A stretch of DNA of 64,000 nucleotides from Gerris lacustris (GCA_951217055.1 OX578276.1:76666644-76730643); one strand, 5' to 3'. Numbered from the stretch's first letter, positions 45,619-58,920 are shown. Numbers and translations: made by a program. The notes: a model not told the origin generated them from the sequence alone.

Positions 45619-45678
45619 CAGAAGACAATGCCGGTAGAGGTTAAGGAGGCCTACGAATTTTCGGAGCTCATGTACTTT
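45619..45678 (-). pseudogene. Gypsy reverse transcriptase end fragment
   Basis: The minus strand gives ELRKFVGLLNLYRHC, the conserved block linking gypsy RT to RNase H. Upstream it changes at once into family X sequence. Confidence 0.75.
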
Positions 45679-45985
45679 TGGTTCCGTGTCTGTTTGTTGG
45701 TCTGTTTGTCGCTCAATTTTTGCGAACCAACATCTCTTAAAATCTACTCGTCCGATTTTAGTAAAATTGGATGGCACGTCATAATTAGCCCATTTGTGGC
45801 TCAAATAAGTTTTAATCTTCAGCGCCCATTTGTATTTCTTTTTTTTATTACTTCAATCGTATTTACCTGATTTTTATAAAATTGACAGGCAGACTTTTTT
45901 GAAAACCACTTTTTTGGACCCCAAAACGTGTAAACTCATCAAAATCGAATTTTCGTCTTCACAATACTACAATAAATTACACTGG
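45679..45985. repeat. Family X-like and family A fragments
   Basis: 45679-45870 contains TTTTGGTTCCGTGTCTGTTT and CGATTTTAGTAAAATTGG, X-type blocks. 45885-45975 carries the family A end (AGGCAGACTTTTTTGAAAAC, CATCAAAATCG). Confidence 0.65.
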
Positions 45986-47260
<1,275 letters not shown>

Positions 47261-47266
47261 TATATA

Positions 47267-47848
47267 CAGGGTGTCCCGGGTCAGGACCGACAAACTTTGG
47301 GATGTAATAGTACAGTTAATTTGGGTTAAAATAAGTTCTATAAACCATGGTCCTATTCTCATTTGTTTTCTAGCTATCTTATTTTTAACTTTTTTTTGGT
47401 AAAACGTGACTTTGACTTAATAAATTGGCAATATCATTAGAAGTAATTAAGCTAGAATGATAAATGATATACCACCTAAAAGAGCATGAAAAATTCTTAA
47501 AGATAAACATCATTTCAGCTATTAAATTTGATTTTTAGTCACACGTTAATTCGTTAGAACTTGAAAATAATGAAGTTTAATTAAAAAAATGAAATGTTAG
47601 AGTTTGTATAACTACTGTACTATTAGATAACTATGGGTGCAAATCTCCTTAAAGTTGGCGCATTTACTAAGCTTCAAAACGATACTATTAAATTTAAAAT
47701 ATTGCAACTTAAAGTATCCGAAATAGTAATGAAATTCCAAAAAAACATGTCCTACTGTAAGCTGAGATAGGGTTGGGTGAATGGGAAGTGCCCTGAAAAT
47801 GCAAACGTCGTGTTATTTTTTGTCTTTCTTTTTTAAGTTGATCTAGTA
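47267..47848 (+). mobile_element. Family W copy 1, left part
   Basis: Starts CAGGGTGTCCCGGGTCAGGA and matches 52495-53090 closely. It is cut at 47848 by the LINE and resumes at 51274. CAGGGTGTCCC ends occur in mariner-type elements, and a mariner-like transposase fragment follows copy 2. No inverted partner end is seen. Confidence 0.8.
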
Positions 47849-48275
47849 ATAATAATAATAATAATAAATGATGTTTATTAAATTAATCAAAATATCTTAT
47901 CATTCACAAAAATACAGCATAAACATAAGTGACATGGGCAGAGCCCGTGTGCCGAGTGTGTCCTTGATTATACAAAACAAAATTTAAATTAAAATCAAAT
48001 TCTTATAAAAATGTAAATACATAAGAGAAAAAATAAAATAAATATAAATAATAATATTACTAATAAGTACTTGTGACTATACAATATTATTTTTTACTTT
48101 TTAAGATTTTGGTAGTGTATACTACGGAAAGTTTAAATTTTAATTTAAATCGAATTATAATTATTATTAACTACATTATTATATTTATATATTTGAAAGA
48201 AAGAAAAATAAACATAATTAGTATAAAAATTCCATTTTTGAAAACTGGTCTTATGTACAATTTTACTTTTTTTAT

Positions 48276-48745
48276 TTTTTGGTTCTATATTTGTCACCTT
48301 ATTTGTTTCTATGTGCAAAATTTGGGGAAGAATGAATGACGGGAAGTGGTTCAAAATTGGGGTAATAGGTGTGCGATGAAACTTAAAAAGCAAAGAAATA
48401 TGACATTTTGTTTTGTTTTTTTCCTATTATTATTATTTTGGTTTCTGTATTCTTCACCTTAGTTGTTTCTATGTGCAAAATTTGGGGAATATTGAATGAC
48501 GGGAAGTGTTTTAAAATTGGGGTAATAGGTGTGCGATGAAACTTAAAAAACAAAGAAATATGACGCCATTTTGTTGTTATTTTTTTTTTTTATTTTTTTT
48601 TTTTTATTATTATTATTTTGGTTTCTGTATTCTTCACCTTAGTTATTTCTATGTGCAAAATTTGGGGAAGATTGAATGACGGGAAGTGGTTTAAAATTGG
48701 GGTAATAGGTGTGCGATGAAACTTACAAAGCAAAGTAATATAAGA
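48276..48745 (-). repeat. Three tandem ~165-bp units in the LINE 3' UTR
   Basis: Each unit contains (plus strand) TTTCTATGTGCAAAATTTGG, a GAATGACGGGAAGTG block and GGTGTGCGATGAAACTT, near 48305, 48468 and 48645. Units differ slightly and are separated by T/ATT-rich linkers. Duplicated 3' UTR modules are known in some LINE families. Confidence 0.88.
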
Positions 48746-48808
48746 CCAGTAATAACAATATAGAATAACAATCAGCTAAATGATAAAAGTAAACAGACAT
48801 GAGTGTAT

Positions 48809-51259
48809 CTAGAAGTTAGAGTCATAAATTAATTCTCTTCTATACTGAGTAGCTTCTCTTACATAATTAACCAGCCTCGACCAATTTTTTCCGTTTAGAT
48901 AGTCTATGACTTCTTCTAAAGATAGTCTAAATTTGCCTAACCACAGCAGTCTGATTTCTCCTAGGATTGAACATTTCCCCAGGAAATGAAAAAGATCCTC
49001 TTCTTCATTGGAGTTACAAAGGGAACACAACCTGTCTTCGGGGTCTTTAATAGGTGAAAAATTAAGGTGTAGAAGATTACCTCTGACTCGAAATATCCAG
49101 CAACGTTTGTTAAAATTTACGTTTTCTATTTTATATAACTCTAATGGGAAGCTGATGGATTTAAAGAGCGAGTGATATTTAGACTCGATTGCTTGACTTA
49201 CTAGATGGTCGTACCACTGTGTCCTAACTCTTGCGATAATGGCATCGAATTGGTGCTTAAGTCGTGTTAGTGATGTTTCCACTAGATCCAGAGGAAGATG
49301 GTAGGCCTCAGATAGGTTTTTCCACTCACGTGCCCAGAAAGTATTCGTTTTTATTACCTCTAACGCTAATGCATGAGTAATACGAGTGTTAGGTGCGGAG
49401 AGTACTTTAATAATATAGTTTGCATGAAACTGAAAGCATTTAACAAAGGTAGGATCGAAGCCTGATTCTAGATATACGATATAATTTGGAGAAAAACGTG
49501 GTAGTCGGAACAGTTTTTTTAAAAAGAAGCAATCCAGCTTATCGCATTGGTTGTGGTGGATGAACCCCCAAATTTGTGCCCCATATGTAAACATTGATCT
49601 GAGAACTGCGTTATAATAGGCAATCTTGGCGTTGTAGGGTATAACGTTTTTAACCATGAATTTGTTCCAACCAGATGAAAGGACGATCTTACAACCGTTT
49701 AATTTCACATCAAAATGTTTGGAAAAAGTTAACTGAGGGGTAAAAGTTACGCCTAGGTATTTATAGCTTTTAACAATTTCGATTACCTTGCCGTCTAATT
49801 TCCAGCCTTCATCTTTAGAAATTTTCCCTCCGTTACGAAATACCATAATTTTTGATTTTTCTAAGTTAATTTGAAGGTTCCAAAGTTTGGCATATTTCGC
49901 CAGGTTATTTATCATATACTGTAGTACATTGGAATTATCTGCTATTATACAAATGTCGTCGGCGTATGCAAGTGCTTTAATTGAATTTCCATTTATACAT
50001 AGTCCACCACCGAGAGTGTCAAATAAATCGTTCATAAAGAGAGCGAATAAAATCGGCGAAAGAATACATCCTTGTTTTACGCCCATCTCTGTCGAGAAGG
50101 ATTCTGTTGTGGCGGTCTTGAGCCAAACCGACGACTTGGTGTCCTGGTAAAGTGATTTTATAATTCTAAGGAATTTCGTAGATATGCCCAGGCATGAAAG
50201 TTTGTAGAACAAGGCCTGCCTGTCTATTCTGTCGAACGCCGCTGAAAAATCTACAAAAAAGCAGTAAACATTCCCTCTTTTACGCGCTAATTTAAGTTTT
50301 ATGATATTCGATAAGTTGAATATGTTATCGTAGGTTGAGTATCCGGGACGGAATCCAGCTTGACATTCATCGAGTAAGTTTGACTCTGCAATCCACTCAA
50401 AGAGACGGGTGTTTAAGATCTTGGTGAATATTTTCACGAAACAGTTTATAAAAGAGATTCCTCGATAATTGGATACAACTTCCATATCACCTTTTTTATG
50501 CATCGGAAATATCATGGACTCAACAAACATAGGCGGCAATATGCCTGTATCAAACAACTTATTAAAAACGTTAACTAACAAAGTGAGAAAATTATCAGGT
50601 AAGTCCTTGAAAAACTCAAACGGTATTCTGTCTGTCCCGGGGGCCTTGTTGGATGGTAAGTTTCCAAGAGCGTGTTTTAATTCATTTGCATCGAAGGGCC
50701 GGTCTAGACCTTCGTTTAAGTATAAAGGTTCGGCAAACTGTATAGACCTGGTTGTTAGAGAGGGATTTAGCAACTCCTTAAAATGTCGTAGCCAATCAGA
50801 ACTAGAGATAGTGGTACCCATGATAAATTGCTTCCGTGTAAATATTTTGACTAGCGACCAAAATTCTTTGGAAGTTTTAACACTGTTAAACTCATTAAGT
50901 ATCGAACGGTTAAACTCGATTTCTTTAGTTTTGCAAAGATTTTTATATTCACGGTTAGCACAAAAAAGCTGCGCTTTCACATAATTTGAGTCGCTTGATC
51001 TATATAGATTTAATAATGAAAATACTCGTCTACGTAGTTTATAACACTCAATATCAAACCATTTCTGTTTAAATCTATTCTTCATCTTGCCTTGGTTACT
51101 GTTTGATTTTTGAAAAGAGGAAGCTGAGGAGTGAATAATTTGGATAACATCTTCCGCGGAATAAGGCCCAGGATTATTAGTAAGATAAGTATCTGCATTG
51201 CGCGCTAAGTGTTCTTTGTAATTCATCGCACACTGTTTATTCCACAGCAGTTTAGGCAA
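48809..51259 (-). CDS. LINE ORF2 reverse transcriptase, endonuclease missing
   Basis: 816 codons without a stop. RT motifs in order: NKAPGTDRIPFEFF (about 204-217), FPMHKKGD (251-258), NYRGISFIN (264-272), CQAGFRPGYST (299-309), FVDFSAAFDRID (335-346, catalytic Asp337), GVKQGCILSPILFALFMNDL (393-412), AYADDICIIA (431-440, Asp434 and Asp435) and YKYLGVTF (499-506). A C-terminal CCHC-type knuckle follows at Cys745, Cys748, His758 and Cys763. The enzyme copies LINE RNA at a nicked target. The first codon is TTG at the insertion junction and is not a native start; the first ATG is 11 codons in. All catalytic residues are present, but with no apurinic-type endonuclease upstream it should not mobilise itself. 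Confidence 0.93.
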   Translation of the reverse strand: MPKLLWNKQCAMNYKEHLARNADTYLTNNPGPYSAEDVIQIIHSSASSFQKSNSNQGKMKNRFKQKWFDIECYKLRRRVFSLLNLYRSSDSNYVKAQLFCANREYKNLCKTKEIEFNRSILNEFNSVKTSKEFWSLVKIFTRKQFIMGTTISSSDWLRHFKELLNPSLTTRSIQFAEPLYLNEGLDRPFDANELKHALGNLPSNKAPGTDRIPFEFFKDLPDNFLTLLVNVFNKLFDTGILPPMFVESMIFPMHKKGDMEVVSNYRGISFINCFVKIFTKILNTRLFEWIAESNLLDECQAGFRPGYSTYDNIFNLSNIIKLKLARKRGNVYCFFVDFSAAFDRIDRQALFYKLSCLGISTKFLRIIKSLYQDTKSSVWLKTATTESFSTEMGVKQGCILSPILFALFMNDLFDTLGGGLCINGNSIKALAYADDICIIADNSNVLQYMINNLAKYAKLWNLQINLEKSKIMVFRNGGKISKDEGWKLDGKVIEIVKSYKYLGVTFTPQLTFSKHFDVKLNGCKIVLSSGWNKFMVKNVIPYNAKIAYYNAVLRSMFTYGAQIWGFIHHNQCDKLDCFFLKKLFRLPRFSPNYIVYLESGFDPTFVKCFQFHANYIIKVLSAPNTRITHALALEVIKTNTFWAREWKNLSEAYHLPLDLVETSLTRLKHQFDAIIARVRTQWYDHLVSQAIESKYHSLFKSISFPLELYKIENVNFNKRCWIFRVRGNLLHLNFSPIKDPEDRLCSLCNSNEEEDLFHFLGKCSILGEIRLLWLGKFRLSLEEVIDYLNGKNWSRLVNYVREATQYRRELIYDSNF

Positions 51260-51273
51260 AAGTTGATCTAGTA

Positions 51274-51382
51274 TAATAAAACGTTAAAGTCAGAGTTTAG
51301 TCATAGTACTCTTGTGGTACCAGTCATGGTACCAATGATACTACAGTCATTGTAAAGCCATAGCACCTGATAAATCTTATAA
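51274..51382 (+). mobile_element. Family W copy 1, right part
   Basis: Continues family W after the LINE (TAATAAAACGTTAAAGTCAG, GGTACCAGTCATGGTACCA), matching 53085-53195. At about 51378 it passes directly into family U. Confidence 0.8.
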
Positions 51383-51620
51383 AATGCTAAAAAGCTTACT
51401 TTGAACTATCCTATGGGTCTGGGTCTGATATTCTCAAAACACATAAACAAACTTCTGATAAAGTATTTTTTTTGCCACTGAACCGGACTACAACCATATA
51501 AATACATCGAAAAGACCATAATTATGAAAAAAAAACGTATTTTGTGAATAAAAAATAAAATAATATCTTTCTCGAAATTTCCAAAAAGTGGTATCTTTAC
51601 TTTTGGTTGAAGAACGAATA
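51378..51620 (+). repeat. Dispersed repeat family U, copy 2
   Basis: Nearly the same as 9246-9490, from AAAATGCTAAAAAGCTTACT to GGTATCTTTACTTTTGGT. It has one small duplication (GGGTCTGGGTCTG) absent from the other copy. Confidence 0.85.
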
Positions 51621-53195
<1,575 letters not shown>

Positions 53196-53325
53196 AGTCT
53201 TATCTTATTATTAAGGGTGTAATAATTTATTTTTATAACGATAATTAATTATTTTAATAATAATGTTTTTGAAACTAAACCAAAATTGTACTGTATTAAT
53301 TGAATTATTTAAGTAGTATTAATTA

Positions 53326-53360
<35 letters not shown>

Positions 53361-53432
53361 TAAAGAATAAAATAGAAAAGTGTAATAATAAAATAAACCG
53401 ACCTTCTTTACTTACAATTAACCCTTCTGTAA

Positions 53433-53500
53433 TTACTGTAATAAATGTTCAAAATGTTGCCCTTCTTCATTAATACACATCCGACATTTTTTAAGTACAG
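53433..53500 (-). pseudogene. Mariner-like transposase C-terminal end (minus copy)
   Basis: Reads LKKCRMCINEEGQHFEHLLQ then a stop. This resembles the C-terminal end of DDE transposases of the IS630/Tc1/mariner type common in arthropods, which finish near a CR.....G.HxEHL pattern. The plus-strand copy ends GEHHFEHLL. Confidence 0.55.
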
Positions 53501-53540
53501 ATTTGCTGCATCCAACACTACCCTAATAGGTGCATTGGAA

Positions 53541-53773
53541 GAGGAGAACCGGTTGCTTGGCCACCCAGGTCACCAGACTGTTTGGGGGATGGATGAAAGA
53601 TTTGGAGTTTAGAATACCGGTTAACAGTCAAGAGGAGCTAATAAACAGGATACAATAGCAGCTCATCAAATAAATGACCAAAAAGCGACTCCCATAAAAT
53701 GCAGCAAATCTCGACTTAAAAATTGTGGATGTGTCTGAGTGAAGGAGAGCACCATTTTGAACATTTATTATAG
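53541..53773 (+). pseudogene. Mariner-like transposase C-terminal part (plus copy)
   Basis: With frame changes it reads WPPRSPDCLG, then WMKDLEFRIPVNSQEELINR and finally MCLSEGEHHFEHLL with a stop at 53771. PPxSPDL...P.D is the block around the last catalytic Asp of DD(E/D) transposases. The upstream domain and other catalytic residues are absent, and stops make it inactive. Confidence 0.7.
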
Positions 53774-54032
53774 TAATTACAGAAGTGTTAATTATAAATA
53801 AAAAAGGTCGGTTTATTTTATTATTACACTTTTCTATTTCATCTTTAATGATTTTATTTTTTAAAAAAGTAATAAGATAATTCAATTAATACAGTACAAT
53901 TTTGGTTATGTTACAAAGAATATTATTATAAAAATAATGAATTATCGTAATAAAAATAAATTATTAAACCCTTAATAAGATTAACCCTTATTATAAAACA
54001 CCATCAATAGGGTACTACTTAAACAATAGGTA

Positions 54033-54932
54033 CAGTGTGGCCTACGGACCCTCGCTGTGTGCTGACTAGCACACACTTGACCTGTTTATTTTATATTTGT
54101 AAGGTTTATTTTGTAAAAATTGTATATTGCCTTTGAACCAATGATACTCATTTATAGAGCTCGTATTTTTATATTTTGCACATTTTACTATTAAATTCAT
54201 ATGTTTGTGCATTAGATGCAATACTATACATTTCTTTGCATAGATGGTGATTTTATTTCCTTTTAAGCTTCTGCACAAAGTACAAAAAGAAACCTAGATA
54301 ATATAACGGCTCTGGCTCTGTCTGTGCGTAGCTTGTTTCTATTAATAAACTACTATAGCTAGGAACGAAAAATTCGGCCCTCAGGTGTATCTCGGCATTT
54401 GTGTCAACTGGACACTTTTTCGATTTTTCACACTTAATACCTACTTAATATTTTCAAGATGGCGGCCAATAAGGCGGGTGACTAAAAATAAATGTTTTAG
54501 ACACCATATGACATGTTATATAGCAAATGTCTAAAACATTTTTTTTTTAGTCACCCGCCTTATTGGCCGCCATCTTGAAAATATTAAGTGTAAAAAATCG
54601 AAAAAGTATCCAGTTGACACAAATGCCGAGATGCACCTGAGTGCTGAATTTTTCGTTCCTAGCTATAGTAGTTTATTAATAGAAACAAGCTACGCACAGA
54701 CAGAGCTAGAGCCGTTATATTAGATTTCTCTTTGTACTTTGTGCAGAAGCTTAAAATGCATTTTGCAGCAATAGTAATATAATGTGCAAAACATAAAAAT
54801 ACGAGCTCTATAAATGAGTATCATTGGTTCAAAGGCAATATACAATTTTTACAAAATAAACCTTACAAATATAAAATAAACAGGTCAAGTGTGTGCTAGT
54901 CAGCACACAGCGAGGGTCCGTAGGCCACACTG
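54033..54932. mobile_element. 900-bp palindromic element with CAGTGTGGCC ends
   Basis: Arms of about 430 bp are inverted copies around a centre near 54510: CAGTGTGGCCTACGGACC against its complement at the right end, ATGGCGGCCAATAAGGCGGG against CCCGCCTTATTGGCCGCCAT, with only scattered differences and one ~90-bp arm-length gap. TA flanks both ends. Flanking TTAAACAATA is also inverted outside the ends, so the symmetry extends slightly beyond the element. There is no coding capacity. A lone arm end is at 9171-9240. Confidence 0.85.
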
Positions 54933-54998
54933 TATTGTTTAAATAAGATTTTTTTTTTTTTATGAACATTCATTTTAGTTAATACGTATGTTATTATC
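54933..54998. other. Short AT-rich spacer
   Basis: A poly(T) run and AT-rich bases between two inverted-repeat elements. Confidence 0.6.
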
Positions 54999-56396
54999 TT
55001 ACTAGGCATCGCGTGGCTATATCATTGAAGCGAGCGTATGATAATAAATATGAATTGAATATTGAAAAAATAGATAATCATGAATCATGATGAGTTGATA
55101 GATATATGGTATGATAGTAGTACAGCGGCTAGTAGTAAGGGAACAACCCTGCATTCTTACTATTCCTCTAACCACACAATCTTTAAACGTTTAGGTCGGC
55201 TTTAATAGTTTTAGCGATCTTTATAAATTCATAGCGGTGTCGCTGTTGGTTTTACTGAAAAATGTTATTTGTAAAAAATGTTTGTCTTATCGAATAGATG
55301 ATGGTAGAATCTTTTCCCGTCCTGAAAATCCATGTGCACCATGTGCCCAAGCGTTCGCGCACCACGCGAGCGTGGTGAGCGAACGCTTGGGCAGACAAAG
55401 TTGTCCAACGAACTCGTCCTGAGCATTGGTAAAATAAACGTGTGTACCAAATTTAATAAAAATCGGTCAATTTTTACTCAAGTTGTCGTCGTACGTTTCA
55501 GACACACAGACACAGAGCATATTTCGTTGAATGTAGGAAGCTCGCTACGCTCGCTTCAATTAATGTAACATAGTAATTAACTATGTTATATTAATAAAGA
55601 TGATATGTTAGCAGTTTCATTTTTCTGCCGCCCTTAGATAAAATGTATGCAACAAGGCAGCAAAGGAAACATTTCTGCCTCATTTATTCATTGCCAGTCA
55701 AGTCGGTTAATTATCATATCCTGTCCTTACACTTAACTTAATCGTACAGAAGCCAGCGATTTGTCTGTGTCTAACGTTTACGTGTCCGACGATAACCTGA
55801 GTAAAAGTTGACCGATTTAGTTGAAATTTGGTATACATGATCCTTTTACTAATATTCGGGCTAAGTTCGTAAACGTGAGTTTCAAATTTAAAATTGGAAT
55901 TTCAGGACGGGAAAAAATTCTATCATCACCTATTCGATGAGACAAACATTTTTTACAAATAACATTTTTTAGTAAAACTAACAACGGCACCGCTATGAAT
56001 TAATAAAGATCGCTAAAACTATTAAAGCTTGCCTAAACGTTTAAAATAGAGGAAACAACCTTTTTACCGATATCTTACGTTCTAAGGTAACGATTTTAAT
56101 AAAACTTCATATACACCATCTAAATCTCAATGGAAACAGGCATGTAAAATTTCAACTTGATACATACAGTTTTTGCGCATCGAAGTGATACAATTTATAT
56201 AATACATAATTGAAGTTTGAAGTGGAATGGCCGGGACGTGTAGAAGAGTTAAGGAATAGTAGAATTAACCCTTCTCCCCCACTGCACGACTCTCTATTAC
56301 TTGCATATTCTTATAATATCAACTCATCATGATTAACTATCTAATATTTATTCCATTACGCTCGCTTCAATGATAGAGCCACGCGATGCCTAGTAA
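54999..56396. mobile_element. 1.4-kb inverted-repeat element containing two family X units
   Basis: The left end TTACTAGGCATCGCGTGGCT and its inverse at 56377-56396 bound the element; the next block, ATCATTGAAGCGAGCGTA, is also inverted at the other end. Each arm carries a family X unit (55200-55510 and 55770-56060) in opposite orientation. Centre 55520-55760 includes another GCTCGCTACGCTCGCTTCAA. Flanks are AT-rich with no clear duplication. Confidence 0.75.
55345..55392. other. 48-bp hairpin in the left family X unit
   Basis: GCCCAAGCGTTCGC (55345-55358) pairs perfectly with 55379-55392; inside, CACCACGC pairs with GCGTGGTG around GA, with one G/A mismatch between the two stems. Other family X copies have only a weak version, so this copy has become more palindromic. 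Confidence 0.88.
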
Positions 56397-57000
56397 TATT
56401 ATTATTTGAGTACAAATAGTAGTAGTAATATAAAATCTGGGAAGATTGTGACGAAAAGTATAATTTGATTACGAGTTTTGTAGAGATCTTATCTAATCTG
56501 ATGTGAATATGAGTTAGCTTTACTTGATAAGGAAATGTGTTCCTTAAACTTAACTAGTCATATCTACATCTCTGTCGATTGACTTTGCTTATTGCTTATA
56601 TTATGTATTTAGCTTTCTCTTTTAAGAGTGATTGAACAAAGGGGAAATTAATAATTTATTTAAAATTATTTATTTATTAGCCTAATTAATAAAATAATTA
56701 AATATTACACGCATCAATTTAACGGTACTATATATTGGATTTAAATGTTTATTGCACTGTCATAAACACATAATAATTATAATCATATACCCGGTATTTG
56801 CAAAAATACCGGCCTTTTTCTTAAGGTTATTATAAAAATTAATTACTTAATATTAAACAAATTCTCAATATGTTGTGTAAAAGTAATAATGTGAATTTCA
56901 CAAATTAGTATAAAAAAAGCCCCTTACACCGAGTTTTAATGGAAGAAAACGGGAACATGATTTATTCACGTATATATTTGGGCAGTGTTATTGATTTATT
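56397..57000. other. AT-rich DNA, no gene seen
   Basis: Nothing recognised beyond low complexity and a short ACCGG inverted pair near 56790. Confidence 0.55.
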
Positions 57001-57190
57001 TTTGAATTGAAGCTATGTGATCGTTCCGAAGAACGAACATTTTTATGTCACCAATTTCGATTTCAAAAATTCCGATATAGAAATCCGTTGCACTCACCAG
57101 GAAACATTTCTGGTTCGAGTTTGTCCGTCAGTCTGTCCACAATTTTATCATTCATATAAAATAATTTTTACCTCCAGCGGGGAGAAAAAT
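57001..57190 (+). repeat. Dispersed repeat family X, fragment
   Basis: GATCGTTCCGAAGAACGAAC, then CAATTTCGATTTCAAAAATT and CAGGAAACATTTCTGG blocks, in the opposite orientation to 11301-11560. Confidence 0.7.
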
Positions 57191-57740
57191 TTATATTTCC
57201 TCCTTAGTTTATAGGGAGGGAAGTTACTCATTGCACCCGGTCGGGTTAAACAGGGAGTAGTGAAAAATAAGTAAGGGAGTAATCATGAAAGTTCATGATT
57301 CCCTCCAGTGTTGCCCTAGATAAAGCACAAGTAAATTAGGTTGGTATTAATACACATTTCATTTACTAACTTTTGTTTAATGTCGAAATCTATAATGTCA
57401 TCTTCACACATGTCATGTAACCTCCACAGTTGCCACAGTGATTCATCAGTAAAAGAAACAAACAAGTTAAAAGTGGAAACATAATTTCTAAATGTAGATT
57501 AACTAATCCATATTTAAATACATCAGTTGTCAGCACCATTCAATATACACGACTCAGCTTCCAGCTGATTCTCCCATTTAATTTTAGCATTGAAATTCAA
57601 ATAATTATTATTATCTATAATTTAACGTGATTAAACTTATTTAGAGAATTGTTAATATTATATCTAACTATATTTTTTGTTGAATATGGTAATTTAAAAT
57701 TAAAATCGTTCCATATTTGTTTCTTCCTTCTGGAGGTAAA
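57191..57740. other. AT-rich DNA, no gene seen
   Basis: No reading frame or recognised repeat. Confidence 0.55.
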
Positions 57741-58280
57741 ATCTTGTACGTACCTTGGGAGTAAAAATCACTTGCACCCTCGCGATAATTAACTTAAAAA
57801 TTCCAAGGCAGAAATCCGTTTCAGACATCAGGGAACAATTTTGGTCTCGTGTCTGTCTGTCTGTCGGTCTGTGAGTCCGCGAATTATGAAAAGTGTGACG
57901 ATAACTTGAGTAAATGTCAAATGTCGACCGATTTTGATGAAATTTGGTAGACATGTTCATTTTACCAATGCCCAGGACGAGTTCGGTGGACAATGTTATC
58001 CATTCAAGCGTTCACGAGTAACGCTCTCGCGTAAAAGTGAACTTCAAATTTAAAATTGGAATTTTAGGTCGGGAAACAAATTTAACTTCATCTATTCAAT
58101 GAGACAAACATTTTTTTCAAATACATTTTTTAGTAAAACCAACAGCGACACAGCTATGAAGTGATAAAGATCGCTAAAACTATTAATAGTTTTTACACAA
58201 TAAACAATATAACAATAAAGTAATATAACAATAATTTTATTAAAATTAACATTTAACATTGATTTTAATGTTAATATAAC
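57741..58280 (+). repeat. Dispersed repeat family X, near-full copy
   Basis: CAAGGCAGAAATCCGTTTCA, (CTGT)n near 57855, CCGATTTTGATGAAATTTGG, CAGGACGAGTTCGGTGGACA and the TTTTTAGTAAAACCAACAGC block, then TTAATAGTTTTTACACAATA. It lies in the same orientation as the next copy, giving a direct pair. Confidence 0.82.
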
Positions 58281-58920
58281 AATAAAGTACACGATAGGAT
58301 GCGAGGAAGCTATGTGCCACACTAATTGGCAGTCTATTGCTTTCGAGCTTACCGAAGGTAACGGAAGCATTGTGTTCACTTTTGACAACGAAAAACTTTT
58401 ATGCCTCCGATTTCAAAAATTCCAAGACAGAAATCCGTTTCAGACATCAGGGAACATTTTTGGTCTCGTGTCTGTCTGTCTGTCTGTCTGTCGGTCTGTG
58501 TGTCCTCGAATTATGAAACGTGCGAAGATAACTTAAGTAAATGTCGACCGATTTTGATGAAATTTGGTAGACATGTTCATTTTACCAATACCCAGGACGA
58601 GTTCGTTGGACAACGTTATCCGTCCAAGCTTTTACGAGCAACGCTCGCGTAAACGTGAACTTTAAATTTAAAATTGGAATTTTAGGTCGGGGATAAAATC
58701 TAACTTCATCTATTCAATGAGACAAACATTTTCTTCAAATACAATGTTTTAGTAAAACCAACAGTGACACCGCTTTGAAGTGTTAAAGATCGCTAAAACT
58801 ATTAATAGTTTTTACAAAATAAACAATATAACAATAAAGTAATATAACAATAATTGTTATAGTACATGATAGGATGCGAGGAAGCTATGTGCCACATTAA
58901 TTGGCAGTCTATTTTTTTAT
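58281..58920 (+). repeat. Family Y plus full family X copy plus family Y
   Basis: AGGATGCGAGGAAGCTATGT with ACTAATTGGCAGTCTATT occurs at 58296-58340 and again at 58868-58915, bracketing a complete ~480-bp X unit that starts CTTACCGAAGGTAACGGAAG. The bracketing suggests that Y and X together form one larger repeated unit. Small frames inside are repeat artefacts. Confidence 0.82.

Larger units (their letters stand above)
41600..45678 (-). mobile_element. Minus-strand Ty3/gypsy element, interrupted
   Basis: Reading from 45678 down: the end of RT (ELRKFVGLLNLYRHCLLLT), RNase H, the integrase zinc finger, the integrase core start (TIVDRYTRW), a LINE insertion, then the rest of integrase to about 41600. 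No LTRs are visible, and at 45678 the element is cut by family X/A sequence. Two internal disruptions are listed separately: LINE 42527-44238 and the inverted copy 45246-45618. Confidence 0.85.
47849..51259 (-). mobile_element. Young 5'-truncated LINE with full target duplication
   Basis: 3411 bp on the minus strand: an 816-codon RT frame, a 3' UTR with three ~165-bp tandem units, and an ATT-type 3' tail ((TAA)n on plus at 47849-47870). Perfect 14-bp duplications and an intact frame imply recent insertion. The 5' truncation point is exactly the first codon of the frame, so the endonuclease part of ORF2 and any ORF1 are missing. Confidence 0.92.
47835..51273. repeat. 14-bp target-site duplication of the LINE
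   Basis: AAGTTGATCTAGTA at 47835-47848 is repeated exactly at 51260-51273, immediately outside the LINE. Copy 2 of the host repeat has a single related site (CAAGTTACTCCAGTA near 53074), supporting insertion into an intact family W copy. Confidence 0.92.
53196..53990. mobile_element. Inverted pair of mariner-like element 3' parts
   Basis: 53215-53525 and 53695-53985 are inverted copies (CCAAAATTGTACTGTATTAA, AAATAGAAAAGTGTAATAAT, AATAAACCGACCTT shared). Each arm carries a transposase C-terminus followed by 3' UTR. The centre holds the upstream part of the plus-strand copy. It is probably a foldback duplication of one degraded element. Poly(A) at 53331-53356 lies in the left arm. Confidence 0.75.

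Noticed and set aside
49887..50984. Plus-strand frames of 87 and 171 codons
   Set aside because: They are antisense shadows of the LINE reverse-transcriptase frame on the minus strand.
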